Below, one piece after another: positions 6,460 through 16,519 of a DNA stretch of 32,932 nt. The stretch spans positions 1 to 32,932 of the forward strand of contig JAHEYQ010000051.1 in the NCBI GenBank assembly GCA_023251515.1. Reading direction: 5' to 3'. A program made the translations under genes and the position numbers. Positions within the stretch are counted from its first letter, which is position 1. The number at the start of each line of letters is the position of its first letter. The notes below the pieces were generated by a model. It had not been told where the DNA came from and did no database searches. It was given only the letters and a program-made list of their open reading frames with translations. The DNA is from Bacteroidales bacterium. GTDB taxonomy: Bacteria; Bacteroidota; Bacteroidia; Bacteroidales; JACABE01.

Positions 6460-9400
6460 ATGCAAACAATTACAAAAAGTAAAGGCTTATTAGCTAAGCT
6501 GAAATTATTGGCAATTTTATTTGCCTTTTTATTAATAAACGGAGAGAGTTGGGGGCAAGTTAATATTTCGACAACTACTCCCTATACTCAAGACTTTGAT
6601 GGAATTGGCATAACTGCTACTGCAGCTTTACCTACCGGATGGAAGATTGAAAATCCTGCAACTGAAAGGACAGTTACCAACGCTTATACTGCTGTTGCCA
6701 CTAATACAACTACTTATGCTAATGCTTACAATGTTGCAATGAGCACTACTGCAAGTAATGGTAAATATAATTTTGGAGGAGCAACAGCAACAGATAGGGC
6801 TGTCGGAGGTATTTCATCAAGTTCTGCTTCTAAATCTGTAAATATATTTTTGCAATTGACTAATAATGGTTCTTCAGCAATTAATAATTTTACAATAAGT
6901 TATGATGTTGAAAGATATAGAAATGGTACAAATGCGGTTGGATTTTCAATCAGATTTTATTATTCTACAACTGGTTTAGCAGGTTCATGGACTGAAGTGC
7001 CTGATTTTTTAACTAGTTTTGTAAAAAATAATGATAATATTGGTTCAACAACAAATCCAATTGAAACCAAAAGCGTAACAAATAAAACACTTAGTCAGGC
7101 ATTAGCTGTTGGTGATAATATATATTTGGCGTGGAGTTATTCAGTTACATCTGGAACAACTACATCAAATGCTCAAGCTCTTGGAATTGATAATATTTCA
7201 ATTATTGGTAATGGAGGTGTATCAGTACCAACAGTTCAAGCATCTGGTATTAATTTCACTAACGCTACCGCCTTTGGAATGCAAATTAATTGGGCAAGTG
7301 GAGATGGTGCAAATAGAGCAGTTTTTGTGAAAGAGGCTGCAGGTGCAATTACAAATCCTGTTAATGGTTCAACTTATACACCTAGTTCAGATTGGAATAC
7401 TAAAGGAACACAATTAGGTACATCTGGATATTATTGTGTTTATAATGGAACTGGAAATTCTGTTTCTTTGACAAATTTAACTCAAAATACAGCATATTAT
7501 GTTCAGATATTTGAATATAATGGAACAGGAGCATCTTCATCGTATTATGCAGCAACTGCAACAAACAATCCTAATAACCAAACAACTTTAGTTGCTACCT
7601 CACCTTTAATAACCTTAACACCTACGTCACCAAGTTTAGCATTTGGTAATGTTATCCAAAACGTTCAATCTGCAAAGCAAACGTTTACTGTTAGTGGAGC
7701 AAATCTTTCTAATAATATTGAAATTAATGCTCCAGTGCCGTTTAAAATTAAATTAAGCACTGATATTGCTTACACTCAATCAATAATATTAAATCAAGTT
7801 GCTGGCAATGTTGGTAATACTGATATTGATGTTATTTTTGAACCTACAGCTATTGGTGCAAAATCTGACATTTTATTAATTACAAGTACTGGAGCAGGAG
7901 ATAAACAAGTTAGTGTTAATGGAATCGGTATAAAAAACGAGCCAACTAATAATGCTACAGGTTTTCAAGCCACTACTGGAACTCCATCTTATAATGCAAT
8001 TATTCTTGGATGGACAGATGCTACTGGAGGTATAGTTCCTGATGGTTATTTAATAAAAGGTAGTGCAACTTCATTTGCTTCAATAACTGCACCAATAGAC
8101 GGGACTCCTGTTGCTGATGGAACTTTAATTAAAAATGTAACTCAAGGTACTGGAATTTATGAATTTACTGGATTAACTGGAAGCACTACTTATTATTTTA
8201 AAATATTCCCTTATACAAATAGTGGTTCAATTATAAATTTTAAAACTGACGGAACAGTTCCTGAAATTAGTGCAACAACTACATTACAACCATTACCAAC
8301 CTATACTTGGAATGTTGCTACTGGAAATTGGAATACACCTTCAAGTTGGACACCTGACCGCACAACTCCATTATCAAGTGATATTTTAATTTTTGATGGT
8401 GTAATTCAAGCAAATCCTATTGTAACTTTAGATTTTGCTACACCACAAAGTATCGGAGCATTAAGAATAATAAACAATGCAAATGTATCTTTTGCAACAT
8501 CTGCAGCTGCAAGAACTTTAAATATTGGATATACTGGTACTACAGCACCACAAATGGAAATTACTTCAGGTTCAACATTAACAGTTAGTGCAGCAAATGC
8601 AGTAAACATTAATGTTACAACAGGTTTTATAGGAAGTATTTCAGGAAATATTGTTTTCCAAAATGCAGCTCATAGATTAATTGCAACAGATGCAAGTGGC
8701 ATAACATTTAATAGTACTTCAACCTTTACTGCAGGAACAGGTTTCTCAGGTAATGCCTTTGGTACTACATCTTTAAACTCGATTATTTTTGGAAGTGGCT
8801 CAACATATTTAGCACAAGCAGGCAGTAATCCTTTTGGTGCAACACAACCAAATAGTGCTGTTATTTTTCAATCAGGAAGTTTATTTAAAGTTATTGGAAA
8901 TGTTACACCTGCATTTTCTGGAAGAACTTATTCAAATGTTGAGATTGATGCGATTGGACTATCTATTGCATCGTCTGGTACTTCAGCTGTCAGCATAGAT
9001 AATCTTACTATAACCAATGGTACATTCAACATTAATATGACTGGTATTCCTGGTCATTCTATTAAGGGTAATATTAATGTAGCTTCTGGTGCATCATTAA
9101 CTTTTAGTCCCTCTTCTGATGGTACAATAAATTTAAATGGTGCTTCACTGCAATCTATTTCAGGAAGCGGAATAATTAAAACCAATTCAAAATCAAATAT
9201 AACAGTTAACAATACTTTTGGGATTAATATAAATGATTCACTAACAATCGGAGGTACATTAACTTTAACAAATGGAGTTTTAAATTTAGGTGCAAATATC
9301 ACATTAGATGCAACATCTATTATTGCCGGAACTCCTTCTGTAACTTCGATGATTATTCCTAATACTTATAAAGTATTTAAAATATTTAATCCGACTAATC

Positions 9401-10374
9401 CTATTAATTCAGTCATTTTACCTTTAGGTGAAACATCAAAATATTTACCTGTTTCTTTAAACATAAATTCGGCTACATATGATAATAATAATTATATAGG
9501 TGTTAAAATGATAGCATCAAAGAATCCGTTGGATTTAAGTATAGGTAATTATTTAAACAGATATTGGAAAATTGAAAGTGCAGGAATTACAGCTTTTTCA
9601 TGTAATACAGTATTTCAATATGATGTTTCAGATATAGTTGGAAATGAAAGTTTGATTTTATGCAAAAACTTTTCAGCAAATCCAATTGGAACTTATGATG
9701 TTGCGAATGTTAGTTTACATCAGTTAACAGCGAATGGAATTACCGAATTTGGTTCATTTGGTGGTGGAGAAATATTAAGTACTTCTAAAACCTTAAATTT
9801 AACCCTTTTGTTAGAAGGATTATTTAATGGTGTTGATGGGATGAATCCTGCTCAAGGTGTTGATATTGATGGAAATACAGTTGCTCAATTTGGCGCAACA
9901 ATCGCAGATCAAATTGCTGTTGAGCTTTACGATCCTTCTGATCTTACTACACCTATCGAAATTCATGCACCTGTTAATCTGAATATTGATGGTACTTGTT
10001 CAGTTGACTTATCTCCATCAATACAAAACGCTAGTTATTATATTGTGATAAAACATAGGAATAGTATTGAAACATGGAGTAACCCTGTGCTTTTTACAAA
10101 TAGCAACACATCTTATGATTTTACAACAAATGCTTCTCAAGCATATGAAAATAATTTGAAATCAATGAATGGGGTTTATGTTATTTATGTTGGTGATCCA
10201 AATCAAGATGGTTTTGTTGATATTACTGACTTGTCAGATATGGATAATGATCTAACAATTGGAACTATGGGGTATAATGTATATGATTTAAATGGTGATG
10301 GTTTTGTTGATATTACAGATTTATCTGTTATTGATAATAATTTAACTTCTGGTATTTATAAAATAACTCCCTAA
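6460..10374 (+). CDS. Very large exported multi-domain protein with dockerin-like C-terminus
   Basis: This 1304-residue protein begins with a long signal peptide (about 1-33, ending ESWGQ). Visible regions in order are: a beta-sandwich opening with TPYTQDFDGIG and closing IDNISIIG (about 36-252); a fibronectin III-like region; an Ig/ASPM-SPD2-Hydin-like region (SPLITLTPTSPSLAFGNV); a second fibronectin-like region; and a long repetitive beta-rich stretch from TYTWNVATGNWNTPSSW. The last 193 residues (from LNLTLLLEGL, about 1112) form a module I recall from other Bacteroidota. It ends in two calcium-loop repeats of dockerin type I, GDPNQDGFVDITDLS and DLNGDGFVDITDLS, finishing ITP. No T9SS sorting domain is present, so surface attachment would need a partner or another route. 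It is probably expressed with the next gene, 85 bp downstream. The function is unknown; an adhesin or matrix scaffold is likely. Confidence 0.85.
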   Translation: MQTITKSKGLLAKLKLLAILFAFLLINGESWGQVNISTTTPYTQDFDGIGITATAALPTGWKIENPATERTVTNAYTAVATNTTTYANAYNVAMSTTASNGKYNFGGATATDRAVGGISSSSASKSVNIFLQLTNNGSSAINNFTISYDVERYRNGTNAVGFSIRFYYSTTGLAGSWTEVPDFLTSFVKNNDNIGSTTNPIETKSVTNKTLSQALAVGDNIYLAWSYSVTSGTTTSNAQALGIDNISIIGNGGVSVPTVQASGINFTNATAFGMQINWASGDGANRAVFVKEAAGAITNPVNGSTYTPSSDWNTKGTQLGTSGYYCVYNGTGNSVSLTNLTQNTAYYVQIFEYNGTGASSSYYAATATNNPNNQTTLVATSPLITLTPTSPSLAFGNVIQNVQSAKQTFTVSGANLSNNIEINAPVPFKIKLSTDIAYTQSIILNQVAGNVGNTDIDVIFEPTAIGAKSDILLITSTGAGDKQVSVNGIGIKNEPTNNATGFQATTGTPSYNAIILGWTDATGGIVPDGYLIKGSATSFASITAPIDGTPVADGTLIKNVTQGTGIYEFTGLTGSTTYYFKIFPYTNSGSIINFKTDGTVPEISATTTLQPLPTYTWNVATGNWNTPSSWTPDRTTPLSSDILIFDGVIQANPIVTLDFATPQSIGALRIINNANVSFATSAAARTLNIGYTGTTAPQMEITSGSTLTVSAANAVNINVTTGFIGSISGNIVFQNAAHRLIATDASGITFNSTSTFTAGTGFSGNAFGTTSLNSIIFGSGSTYLAQAGSNPFGATQPNSAVIFQSGSLFKVIGNVTPAFSGRTYSNVEIDAIGLSIASSGTSAVSIDNLTITNGTFNINMTGIPGHSIKGNINVASGASLTFSPSSDGTINLNGASLQSISGSGIIKTNSKSNITVNNTFGININDSLTIGGTLTLTNGVLNLGANITLDATSIIAGTPSVTSMIIPNTYKVFKIFNPTNPINSVILPLGETSKYLPVSLNINSATYDNNNYIGVKMIASKNPLDLSIGNYLNRYWKIESAGITAFSCNTVFQYDVSDIVGNESLILCKNFSANPIGTYDVANVSLHQLTANGITEFGSFGGGEILSTSKTLNLTLLLEGLFNGVDGMNPAQGVDIDGNTVAQFGATIADQIAVELYDPSDLTTPIEIHAPVNLNIDGTCSVDLSPSIQNASYYIVIKHRNSIETWSNPVLFTNSNTSYDFTTNASQAYENNLKSMNGVYVIYVGDPNQDGFVDITDLSDMDNDLTIGTMGYNVYDLNGDGFVDITDLSVIDNNLTSGIYKITP
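10192..10371 (+). other. Dockerin-like double calcium loop
   Basis: Two near-identical repeats encode GDPNQDGFVDITDLSDMDND and DLNGDGFVDITDLSVIDNN, about 28 residues apart. The DxNxDGxxDxxD calcium ligands are complete in both. This matches dockerin type I architecture. Dockerins bind cohesin domains in known systems; the partner here is not established. Confidence 0.75.
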
Positions 10375-10459
10375 TTAATGATAATAATTCAATAAACGTT
10401 AAATTGAATTTTTAAATTTATACTTTAAATAAAAAACAATATTAAAATAAATAAATCGT

Positions 10460-13400
10460 ATGAATAAAATTTTAAAGAAAATTGCAGGCTTTTTTATTTT
10501 TATGACCATATTTGGGTTTAGTGCATTTTGTCAAAATCCAACATATCTAATTGAAATTAAAAATGACACATTATTAAATGCAAGAGAATTAACTTTTGAT
10601 GTTTTTATTAAAAACACTTCATCAAATCCTACATGGGCTACTCAGTGGGAATTATCAGGAATTCAGAATGGGATTAAAGTTAATATTGGTATTTTGAATG
10701 GAGGAACTATTACGCCAACATTTGAAGGAACAGGATTACCTTCGACAACTATTGCGAATACTTATTTTCAATCTAGTAATATTTTTATGTCTGGAGCAAC
10801 AACTGCTTACGGTATCAAGATTACAGGAAGAAATGTTACTCAGGGTGTTAATACTGTGATGATTACTACAACACCAATACTATTGTACAAAATAAAATTA
10901 ACAAATAATACAGCAGATTTTACACAAGGATCAACCGCAAATTTAGTTTCAAATCTTACTGGTTCTTTTCCCTGGCCATCTAAGCTAAATGCCTTTACAC
11001 CAACTGCTAATACTGCTATTACTGCTTTAAGTCAATATTATTCTAATTCTGAAATAAGGAATCCAAAATTAAATACTTTACCTTTAAAATTTAATTTATC
11101 TGGGACTGGAAGTTATTGTTTAACAGGCTTACCTGTTACCTTAAGTAGCTCAGAAATTGGAGTTAGATATCGGTTATATAAAGATAATGTAGCAATTGAT
11201 TCATCTCGGATTGGAACAGGTAATTCAATAGTTTGGAATAATCAAACTGCTGGAACTTATACTGTAATTGCTAATAGAATAGCAACTTATTTAACTGATA
11301 CTATGATAGGTTCAGCAGTTATTACTATTTCAACAGGAACAATCGGTTCAATTTCCTCAATTAATGGAAATAATAATGTTTGTCAAGGCCAACAAAATGT
11401 TTTATTTAATATTCCTAAAGTAACAAATGCTACCAACTATAAATGGGAATTTTCTGGGTTAAATTCAACTTTTGTAAGTAATGTAAATGATACATTTGCG
11501 ATAATAAATTTTGCAAATAATGCTACAAATGGAACCTTAATAGTAAAAGCATATGATGCTTGTGGTGACAGTGTTACATCTGCTTTATTTGCTATTAATG
11601 TAAATGGATTGCCGGAAAGTGCCGGTATAATTTCAGGTTCTGCAACAGCGTCCCCTTTACAATCATTGGTTTATACAGTACCTCCTATAAATGGTGCAAC
11701 TTCCTATCAATGGAGTTATTCCGGTTCTGATGTAAATATTGTAGGAAATACAAATACGGTTTCACTTAATTTTGGTACTTCTACAACTTCAGGTATATTA
11801 ACTGTAAAAGGGATTAATAGTTGTGGTGAAGGATTGATTTCAGCTGGATTTACAATAAATGTATCTTCTATACCTGCTCCTGCAGGCAATATTTCTGGTC
11901 TAAATTCTATTTGTCCAGGACAAGCTAATGTAAGATACATCGTTCCTGAAATTCCTGGTGCAGATACATATTTTTGGGAATATTCCGGTACAGGATTAAC
12001 AATTGATTCAACATTAGGGGATACTGCTTATATTAATTTCTCATCGAATGCAACAAACGGAAATTTAACTGTTAAGGGACATAATAGTTTCGGTTATGGA
12101 TCAATTTCACAAAATTATGCAATTATAATAAATCCATTACCAATAGTTGCAGGTGTGATTACAGGAAATATTAATCCTTGTAAAAATACAACTAACAATG
12201 TTTATAAAATTAATCTAATAGCTAATGCTTCGTCTTATATTTGGACTTTGCCTTCTGGTGCATCGGGAACAAGTACTGAAGATAGTATTATCGTTACATT
12301 AAGTGCAACTGCTGTAAGTGGAAATATTATTGTTAGAGGTTACAATAGTTGTGGTGTTGGAGATTCTTCAATAATAGCTATTGTTGTAAATAGTGTACCT
12401 TCAGCTGCGGGATCAATAACTGGTTTATCTCCTGTGTGTCAAGGTTCTACTAATGTTATTTATAAAACAACTCCTATAAATGGTGCAACATCGTATGTTT
12501 GGACTTTGTCATCAGGTGCTACAGGTTTAAGTTTAGTTGATAGTATTTCTGTTAATTTTTCTAATACCGCAACATCTGGGCAAGTAACCGTAAAGGGACA
12601 AAATACCTGTGGGTTAGGTACTTCTTCTTCTTTACCAATAGCATTAAGTCCATTACCTGGAAATGCTGGAAATATTACTGCAAAGTTAAATATATGCCAA
12701 GGACAAATTGATACATGCTCAGTTCCTGCAATTACAAATATAGCAAATTATATTTGGACTTTGCCAAATGGAGTTACTGGAACTAGTACTACAAATAAAA
12801 TTGTTGTAACATATGGTAATAGTGCAGTTTCTGGAGATATTATAGTTAAAGGCCAAAATTCATGTGGATTTGGAACTTCTTCTTTAAAATCAATAACCGT
12901 TAATCCATTACCATCAAAACCAGATACTATTTTTGGAAGTGCCAATGCTTGTAAGGGGCAAAGTGGATTTGTCTATAATATTCCAACTGCTTTAAATGCG
13001 TCTTCTTATATTTGGACATTGCCAACTGGAGCTACAGGTTCAAGTACAACTGATACAATTTTAGTAGGTTATCCTTCAGGAGTAGTTTCTGGTAATATAA
13101 CAGTAAAAGGTACAAATGCATGCGGATCTGGTCCCGCAAAAATTAAAGCAATAACTGTTTATGATACTTTAGCAAATCCTGGATCTATAATCGGCTTATC
13201 TAATGTTTGTAGAGGTCAAAATAACTTAACTTATACTATACCTTTAATAAATGGAGCTACATCTTATGTTTGGAGTTTGCCTAGTGGAGCAATAGGAAGT
13301 AGTTCAACAAATACAATATCGGTTAGTTATGGTACTTCTGCTATATCCGGTGTTATTACTGTAAAAGGTGTCAATAATTGTTACGAAAGTTCAATTACTA

Positions 13401-15769
13401 GTTTTCCAGTAAATGTAGGGTTTGTTCCCGAAACAGCTGGAGTTATAAGTGGTTTATCTACTGTTTGTAATGGGCAAAATGGTGTCGTTTATAAAGTAAA
13501 CCCAATTAATGGTGCAAGTTCTTATTTATGGACACTTTCAAATGGTTTGACTGGTTCAAGCAATGTTGATAGTATATTGGTAAATATAAATACGAGTTTA
13601 GTAAATGCAACAATCAAAGTTAAAGGTGTTAGTTCTTGTGGTTTAGGTGATTCTTCACTTAAATCTATTGTAATTAATCCTTTACCAATGTCAGCAGGCA
13701 GTATAACTGGATTATCTCCTGTATGTATTGGTTCTTCTGGAAATATATATAAAGTTCAACCAATTGCTAATGCTACTTCTTATATCTGGATTTTACCTTC
13801 TGGTGCAATTGGAACAAGTATTGCTGATAGTATAATTCTTTCATTTCCTGTTGCTTCTGTTTCTGGAAATATTTCTGTAAAAGGATCAAATTCATGTGGT
13901 GTTGGCTCTTTGTCTTCTAAATTTATTCAAGTTAATGATATTCCATTTGCAGCAGGAGTTATTTCAGGTAATCCGAATCCATGTCAGGGTTTAGCAAATG
14001 TGAATTATAGTATTGATTCTATTTCTTATGCAACTTCATATGTTTGGACATTGCCTAATGGAGTAACAGGCACAAGTTTAACTAAAAATATTACTGTAAA
14101 TTACAGTAATACTGCATCTTCTGGTAATATTACTGTATATGGTACTAATAGTTGTGGTTCAGGATCTATAAATACTTTACCTATTACAGTTAATCCTTTA
14201 CCAAATAATGCCGGTACAATATCAGGCTTAATTTCAGTTTGTCAAGGTCAATCTGCTGTAACCTATACAGTTCCTAATATAAATAATGCAACATCATATG
14301 TTTGGACTTTACCTTTAGGCTTTACAGGAACTAGCAATACAAATTCAATCAGTTTAAATATAGCTACATATGCAATTTCAGGGAAAATTATTGTAAAAGG
14401 TCAAAATTCTTGTGGATTTGGTGATACTACATCAATTTATGTTAATGTTAACTCTTTGCCTTCAAATGCAGGAACAATTTCTGGTAATGCATTAATATGT
14501 AAAGGTCAATCAGGTTTATCATATAGTGTTCCTACTATTAATAATGCAACTTCTTATCAGTGGACTTATCCATCTGGATTTACTGGTTCTAGTACAACAA
14601 ATACAATTGTATTAAGTGCGGGTTCTAATGCTGTTACAGGTGCAATCACTGTAAGAGGTCAAAATTCTTGTGGACTTGGTAGTCAATCTTCTAAAAATGT
14701 TACTGTAAATAGTGTTCCTGTTGCTCCTTCTGTAATTATTGGGAATACAAATGTTTGTCAGGGTTCACAAAATCAAAGTTATTCTGTAAGTTCTGTTTCT
14801 GGTGCAACTTCTTATACTTGGAGTTTGCCTTTTGGAGCGTCAGGAACAAGTACTTCTAATAATATTTTGGTTGGTTTTAGCTCAACTGCTACATCTGGTA
14901 ATATTGTAGTTAAAGCAAACAATGCTTGCGGTACTAGTGATTCTACTTACAAATTAATTACAATTAGTTTACCTCCTACTGCTGCTGCTACAATAACAGG
15001 ACCTAACAATGTTTGCCCAGGTGCTACTAATCAAACCTATACCGTTCCTGCTATTTCCGGAGCTACTTCTTATGTTTGGACTTTGCCTTCAGGAGTTACA
15101 GGAAATAGTACAACAAATTCTATTTCAGTGAATTTTGCCAGTTCTGCAGTTGCTGGAAGTATTTCTGTTTATGGTACAAATTCTTGCGGAGATGGGGCTT
15201 CTTCATCATTAGCATTCACAATTAATGCTTTGCCTGGAGCTGCTGGTACAATAACATCTGTAGGTGGTGATTCTATTGTAGTTGCTGGAACTAAAACATA
15301 TACAGTACCTGCTATTTCTGGTGCTACTTCTTATGTTTGGACTTTCTCAGGTACTGGTGCTACAATAACAGGAACAACTAATACCGTAAGTGTAGCTTTC
15401 CTTTCTAATTTTACAAATGGTACTTTAACTGTTATGGGACAAAATGCCTGTGGAAATGGTACTGTTTCTCCTGGGTATTTAATAACAAATTATGTTGGTA
15501 TTGAGGACCAAAATGGAAATACATTAAGCTACAGTATATATCCAAATCCAACTAAAGGAATGATTACTGTTGAAATTAATGGAGTTTCAAGTAAATTAGA
15601 ACTGCAAATAACTAATTTACAAGGCGAAGTTATTCGTACAGAAAGTTTATCTAATGATAAACAATCTTATTCTACTGATATTGATTTATCTAATTATGCA
15701 AAAGGTATCTATTTTGTGAAAATAATTAATAACAACTTTGTAAAAGTTGTAAAAGTTGTTTTGCAATAG
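10460..15769 (+). CDS. Giant T9SS-exported protein with 16 PKD-like repeats
   Basis: This 1769-residue secreted protein has a signal peptide ending FSAFCQ (about 25). An N-terminal beta-rich domain (about 27-205, from NPTYLIEIKNDTLL) recalls cohesin-like sandwiches. A short Ig-like part follows (about 210-290). Then come sixteen tandem units of about 85 residues (293-1679) with consensus AGxIxGxxxVCxGQ, ATSYxWTLPxGxTGTSTTN, SGxIxVKGxNSCGxG and NPLP. The last 90 residues are a T9SS type A sorting domain (YSIYPNPTKG, LEITNLQGEV-like strand, LSNYAKGIYFVKI), which directs export through the outer membrane and surface anchoring. Most repeats carry two cysteines, likely a disulfide each. Sixteen D-(S/T)-(A/I/L/V/M/T) motifs fit the Bacteroides O-glycosylation consensus. 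A bidirectional terminator closes the gene. The role is probably adhesion or surface-layer structure; this is inferred. Confidence 0.92.
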   Translation: MNKILKKIAGFFIFMTIFGFSAFCQNPTYLIEIKNDTLLNARELTFDVFIKNTSSNPTWATQWELSGIQNGIKVNIGILNGGTITPTFEGTGLPSTTIANTYFQSSNIFMSGATTAYGIKITGRNVTQGVNTVMITTTPILLYKIKLTNNTADFTQGSTANLVSNLTGSFPWPSKLNAFTPTANTAITALSQYYSNSEIRNPKLNTLPLKFNLSGTGSYCLTGLPVTLSSSEIGVRYRLYKDNVAIDSSRIGTGNSIVWNNQTAGTYTVIANRIATYLTDTMIGSAVITISTGTIGSISSINGNNNVCQGQQNVLFNIPKVTNATNYKWEFSGLNSTFVSNVNDTFAIINFANNATNGTLIVKAYDACGDSVTSALFAINVNGLPESAGIISGSATASPLQSLVYTVPPINGATSYQWSYSGSDVNIVGNTNTVSLNFGTSTTSGILTVKGINSCGEGLISAGFTINVSSIPAPAGNISGLNSICPGQANVRYIVPEIPGADTYFWEYSGTGLTIDSTLGDTAYINFSSNATNGNLTVKGHNSFGYGSISQNYAIIINPLPIVAGVITGNINPCKNTTNNVYKINLIANASSYIWTLPSGASGTSTEDSIIVTLSATAVSGNIIVRGYNSCGVGDSSIIAIVVNSVPSAAGSITGLSPVCQGSTNVIYKTTPINGATSYVWTLSSGATGLSLVDSISVNFSNTATSGQVTVKGQNTCGLGTSSSLPIALSPLPGNAGNITAKLNICQGQIDTCSVPAITNIANYIWTLPNGVTGTSTTNKIVVTYGNSAVSGDIIVKGQNSCGFGTSSLKSITVNPLPSKPDTIFGSANACKGQSGFVYNIPTALNASSYIWTLPTGATGSSTTDTILVGYPSGVVSGNITVKGTNACGSGPAKIKAITVYDTLANPGSIIGLSNVCRGQNNLTYTIPLINGATSYVWSLPSGAIGSSSTNTISVSYGTSAISGVITVKGVNNCYESSITSFPVNVGFVPETAGVISGLSTVCNGQNGVVYKVNPINGASSYLWTLSNGLTGSSNVDSILVNINTSLVNATIKVKGVSSCGLGDSSLKSIVINPLPMSAGSITGLSPVCIGSSGNIYKVQPIANATSYIWILPSGAIGTSIADSIILSFPVASVSGNISVKGSNSCGVGSLSSKFIQVNDIPFAAGVISGNPNPCQGLANVNYSIDSISYATSYVWTLPNGVTGTSLTKNITVNYSNTASSGNITVYGTNSCGSGSINTLPITVNPLPNNAGTISGLISVCQGQSAVTYTVPNINNATSYVWTLPLGFTGTSNTNSISLNIATYAISGKIIVKGQNSCGFGDTTSIYVNVNSLPSNAGTISGNALICKGQSGLSYSVPTINNATSYQWTYPSGFTGSSTTNTIVLSAGSNAVTGAITVRGQNSCGLGSQSSKNVTVNSVPVAPSVIIGNTNVCQGSQNQSYSVSSVSGATSYTWSLPFGASGTSTSNNILVGFSSTATSGNIVVKANNACGTSDSTYKLITISLPPTAAATITGPNNVCPGATNQTYTVPAISGATSYVWTLPSGVTGNSTTNSISVNFASSAVAGSISVYGTNSCGDGASSSLAFTINALPGAAGTITSVGGDSIVVAGTKTYTVPAISGATSYVWTFSGTGATITGTTNTVSVAFLSNFTNGTLTVMGQNACGNGTVSPGYLITNYVGIEDQNGNTLSYSIYPNPTKGMITVEINGVSSKLELQITNLQGEVIRTESLSNDKQSYSTDIDLSNYAKGIYFVKIINNNFVKVVKVVLQ
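11336..15496 (+). repeat. Sixteen in-frame ~260-bp tandem repeats (PKD-like units)
   Basis: The coding repeats encode units of 84-95 residues, each opening AG-x-I-x-G and closing near NPLP. DNA identity between units is only moderate, while the protein pattern is strict, so this is an old, selected array and not a recent slippage expansion. Units 2 and 16 lack the first cysteine, and unit 3 has NSFGYG in place of NSCGxG. Confidence 0.9.
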
Positions 15770-15790
15770 ATAACTCATATTTAATAGAAT

Positions 15791-15822
15791 AAAAAAGGGA
15801 AAGTTTTTGCTTTCCCTTTTTT
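15791..15822. terminator. Bidirectional terminator between convergent genes
   Basis: GGGAAAG (15797-15803) pairs with CTTTCCC (15810-15816) around a TTTTTG loop. Six A's lie upstream and six T's downstream, so the hairpin can end transcription from the giant surface gene and from the phosphopantetheinyl transferase gene. Confidence 0.9.
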
Positions 15823-15828
15823 GTTTTG

Positions 15829-16494
15829 CTAAAATTCAATTGTTTGAATTTTTTTCAGAATGGATTCCTCATAACTACAAACACTTAGTTTATAATCTTT
15901 ATCAAAATCAAACTGATTGATATATAAATCCTCTTTATTAACGTCATCTGTAATGCTTATATTCCCTTCATTAAAAAGTACCGTAAAGCTGCTTAGTGAT
16001 TTAGTTAATCCTGTTCCTATAGCTTTCAAATAGCTTTCTTTAATGGTCCAGTAATCAAAAAAAAGTTGCCTTTTTCTTTCAGGATCAGAAGTGGAATTTA
16101 AATTCAATATTTCTATTTCTGAAAAATAGCGTTTTGCAACATTGTAATTGGGTTCTCTTATTAATTCTATATCAATCCCGGTTTCTTTTTCTGAAAAAGC
16201 AGCTACAACCCATTCTCCGGAATGGGAAATATTGAAATGTATATTGGAATTTTGCAAAAATGGCTTCCCTTTTTCACCTATATTAAAAAATATATTTCTT
16301 GAATCTGTGTTGGTTTTAAGTCCAATATAATATCTGCTTAATAATTCTCCGAAAATAGTTCGTTGCAGGTTTTTATTGTGGGCATAATTATTAAACTTTT
16401 CAATCAAACTTGCTGGTAGTTTGTTTAATAAATCGGTTTTCTTATTAAAAAATACATCTTGTTTAAGTAATTTTACAGCAAATATTTCAACCAT
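15829..16494 (-). CDS. 4'-phosphopantetheinyl transferase, Sfp/AcpT type
   Basis: The enzyme attaches the phosphopantetheine arm of CoA to a carrier-protein serine. Typical residues are present: FNISHSGEWVVAAF (H91), the magnesium-binding GIDIE (D108, E110), and WTIKESYLKAIGTGL (E153, K157). The 221-residue length fits the Sfp group better than the short AcpS group. No carrier protein, polyketide or nonribosomal peptide gene is in the window, so it probably acts in trans on fatty acid, aryl-polyene/flexirubin or other carriers. It is divergent from thrS and has its own -7 box. Confidence 0.9.
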   Translation of the reverse strand: MVEIFAVKLLKQDVFFNKKTDLLNKLPASLIEKFNNYAHNKNLQRTIFGELLSRYYIGLKTNTDSRNIFFNIGEKGKPFLQNSNIHFNISHSGEWVVAAFSEKETGIDIELIREPNYNVAKRYFSEIEILNLNSTSDPERKRQLFFDYWTIKESYLKAIGTGLTKSLSSFTVLFNEGNISITDDVNKEDLYINQFDFDKDYKLSVCSYEESILKKIQTIEF

Positions 16495-16519
16495 TTTGTA
16501 ATACTAATTTTATGTTTTG

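Noticed and set aside
11336..15496. Regular repeats that could suggest a CRISPR or satellite array
   Set aside because: The units are about 260 bp, in frame, diverged in DNA and conserved in protein, with no short identical repeats or unique spacers.
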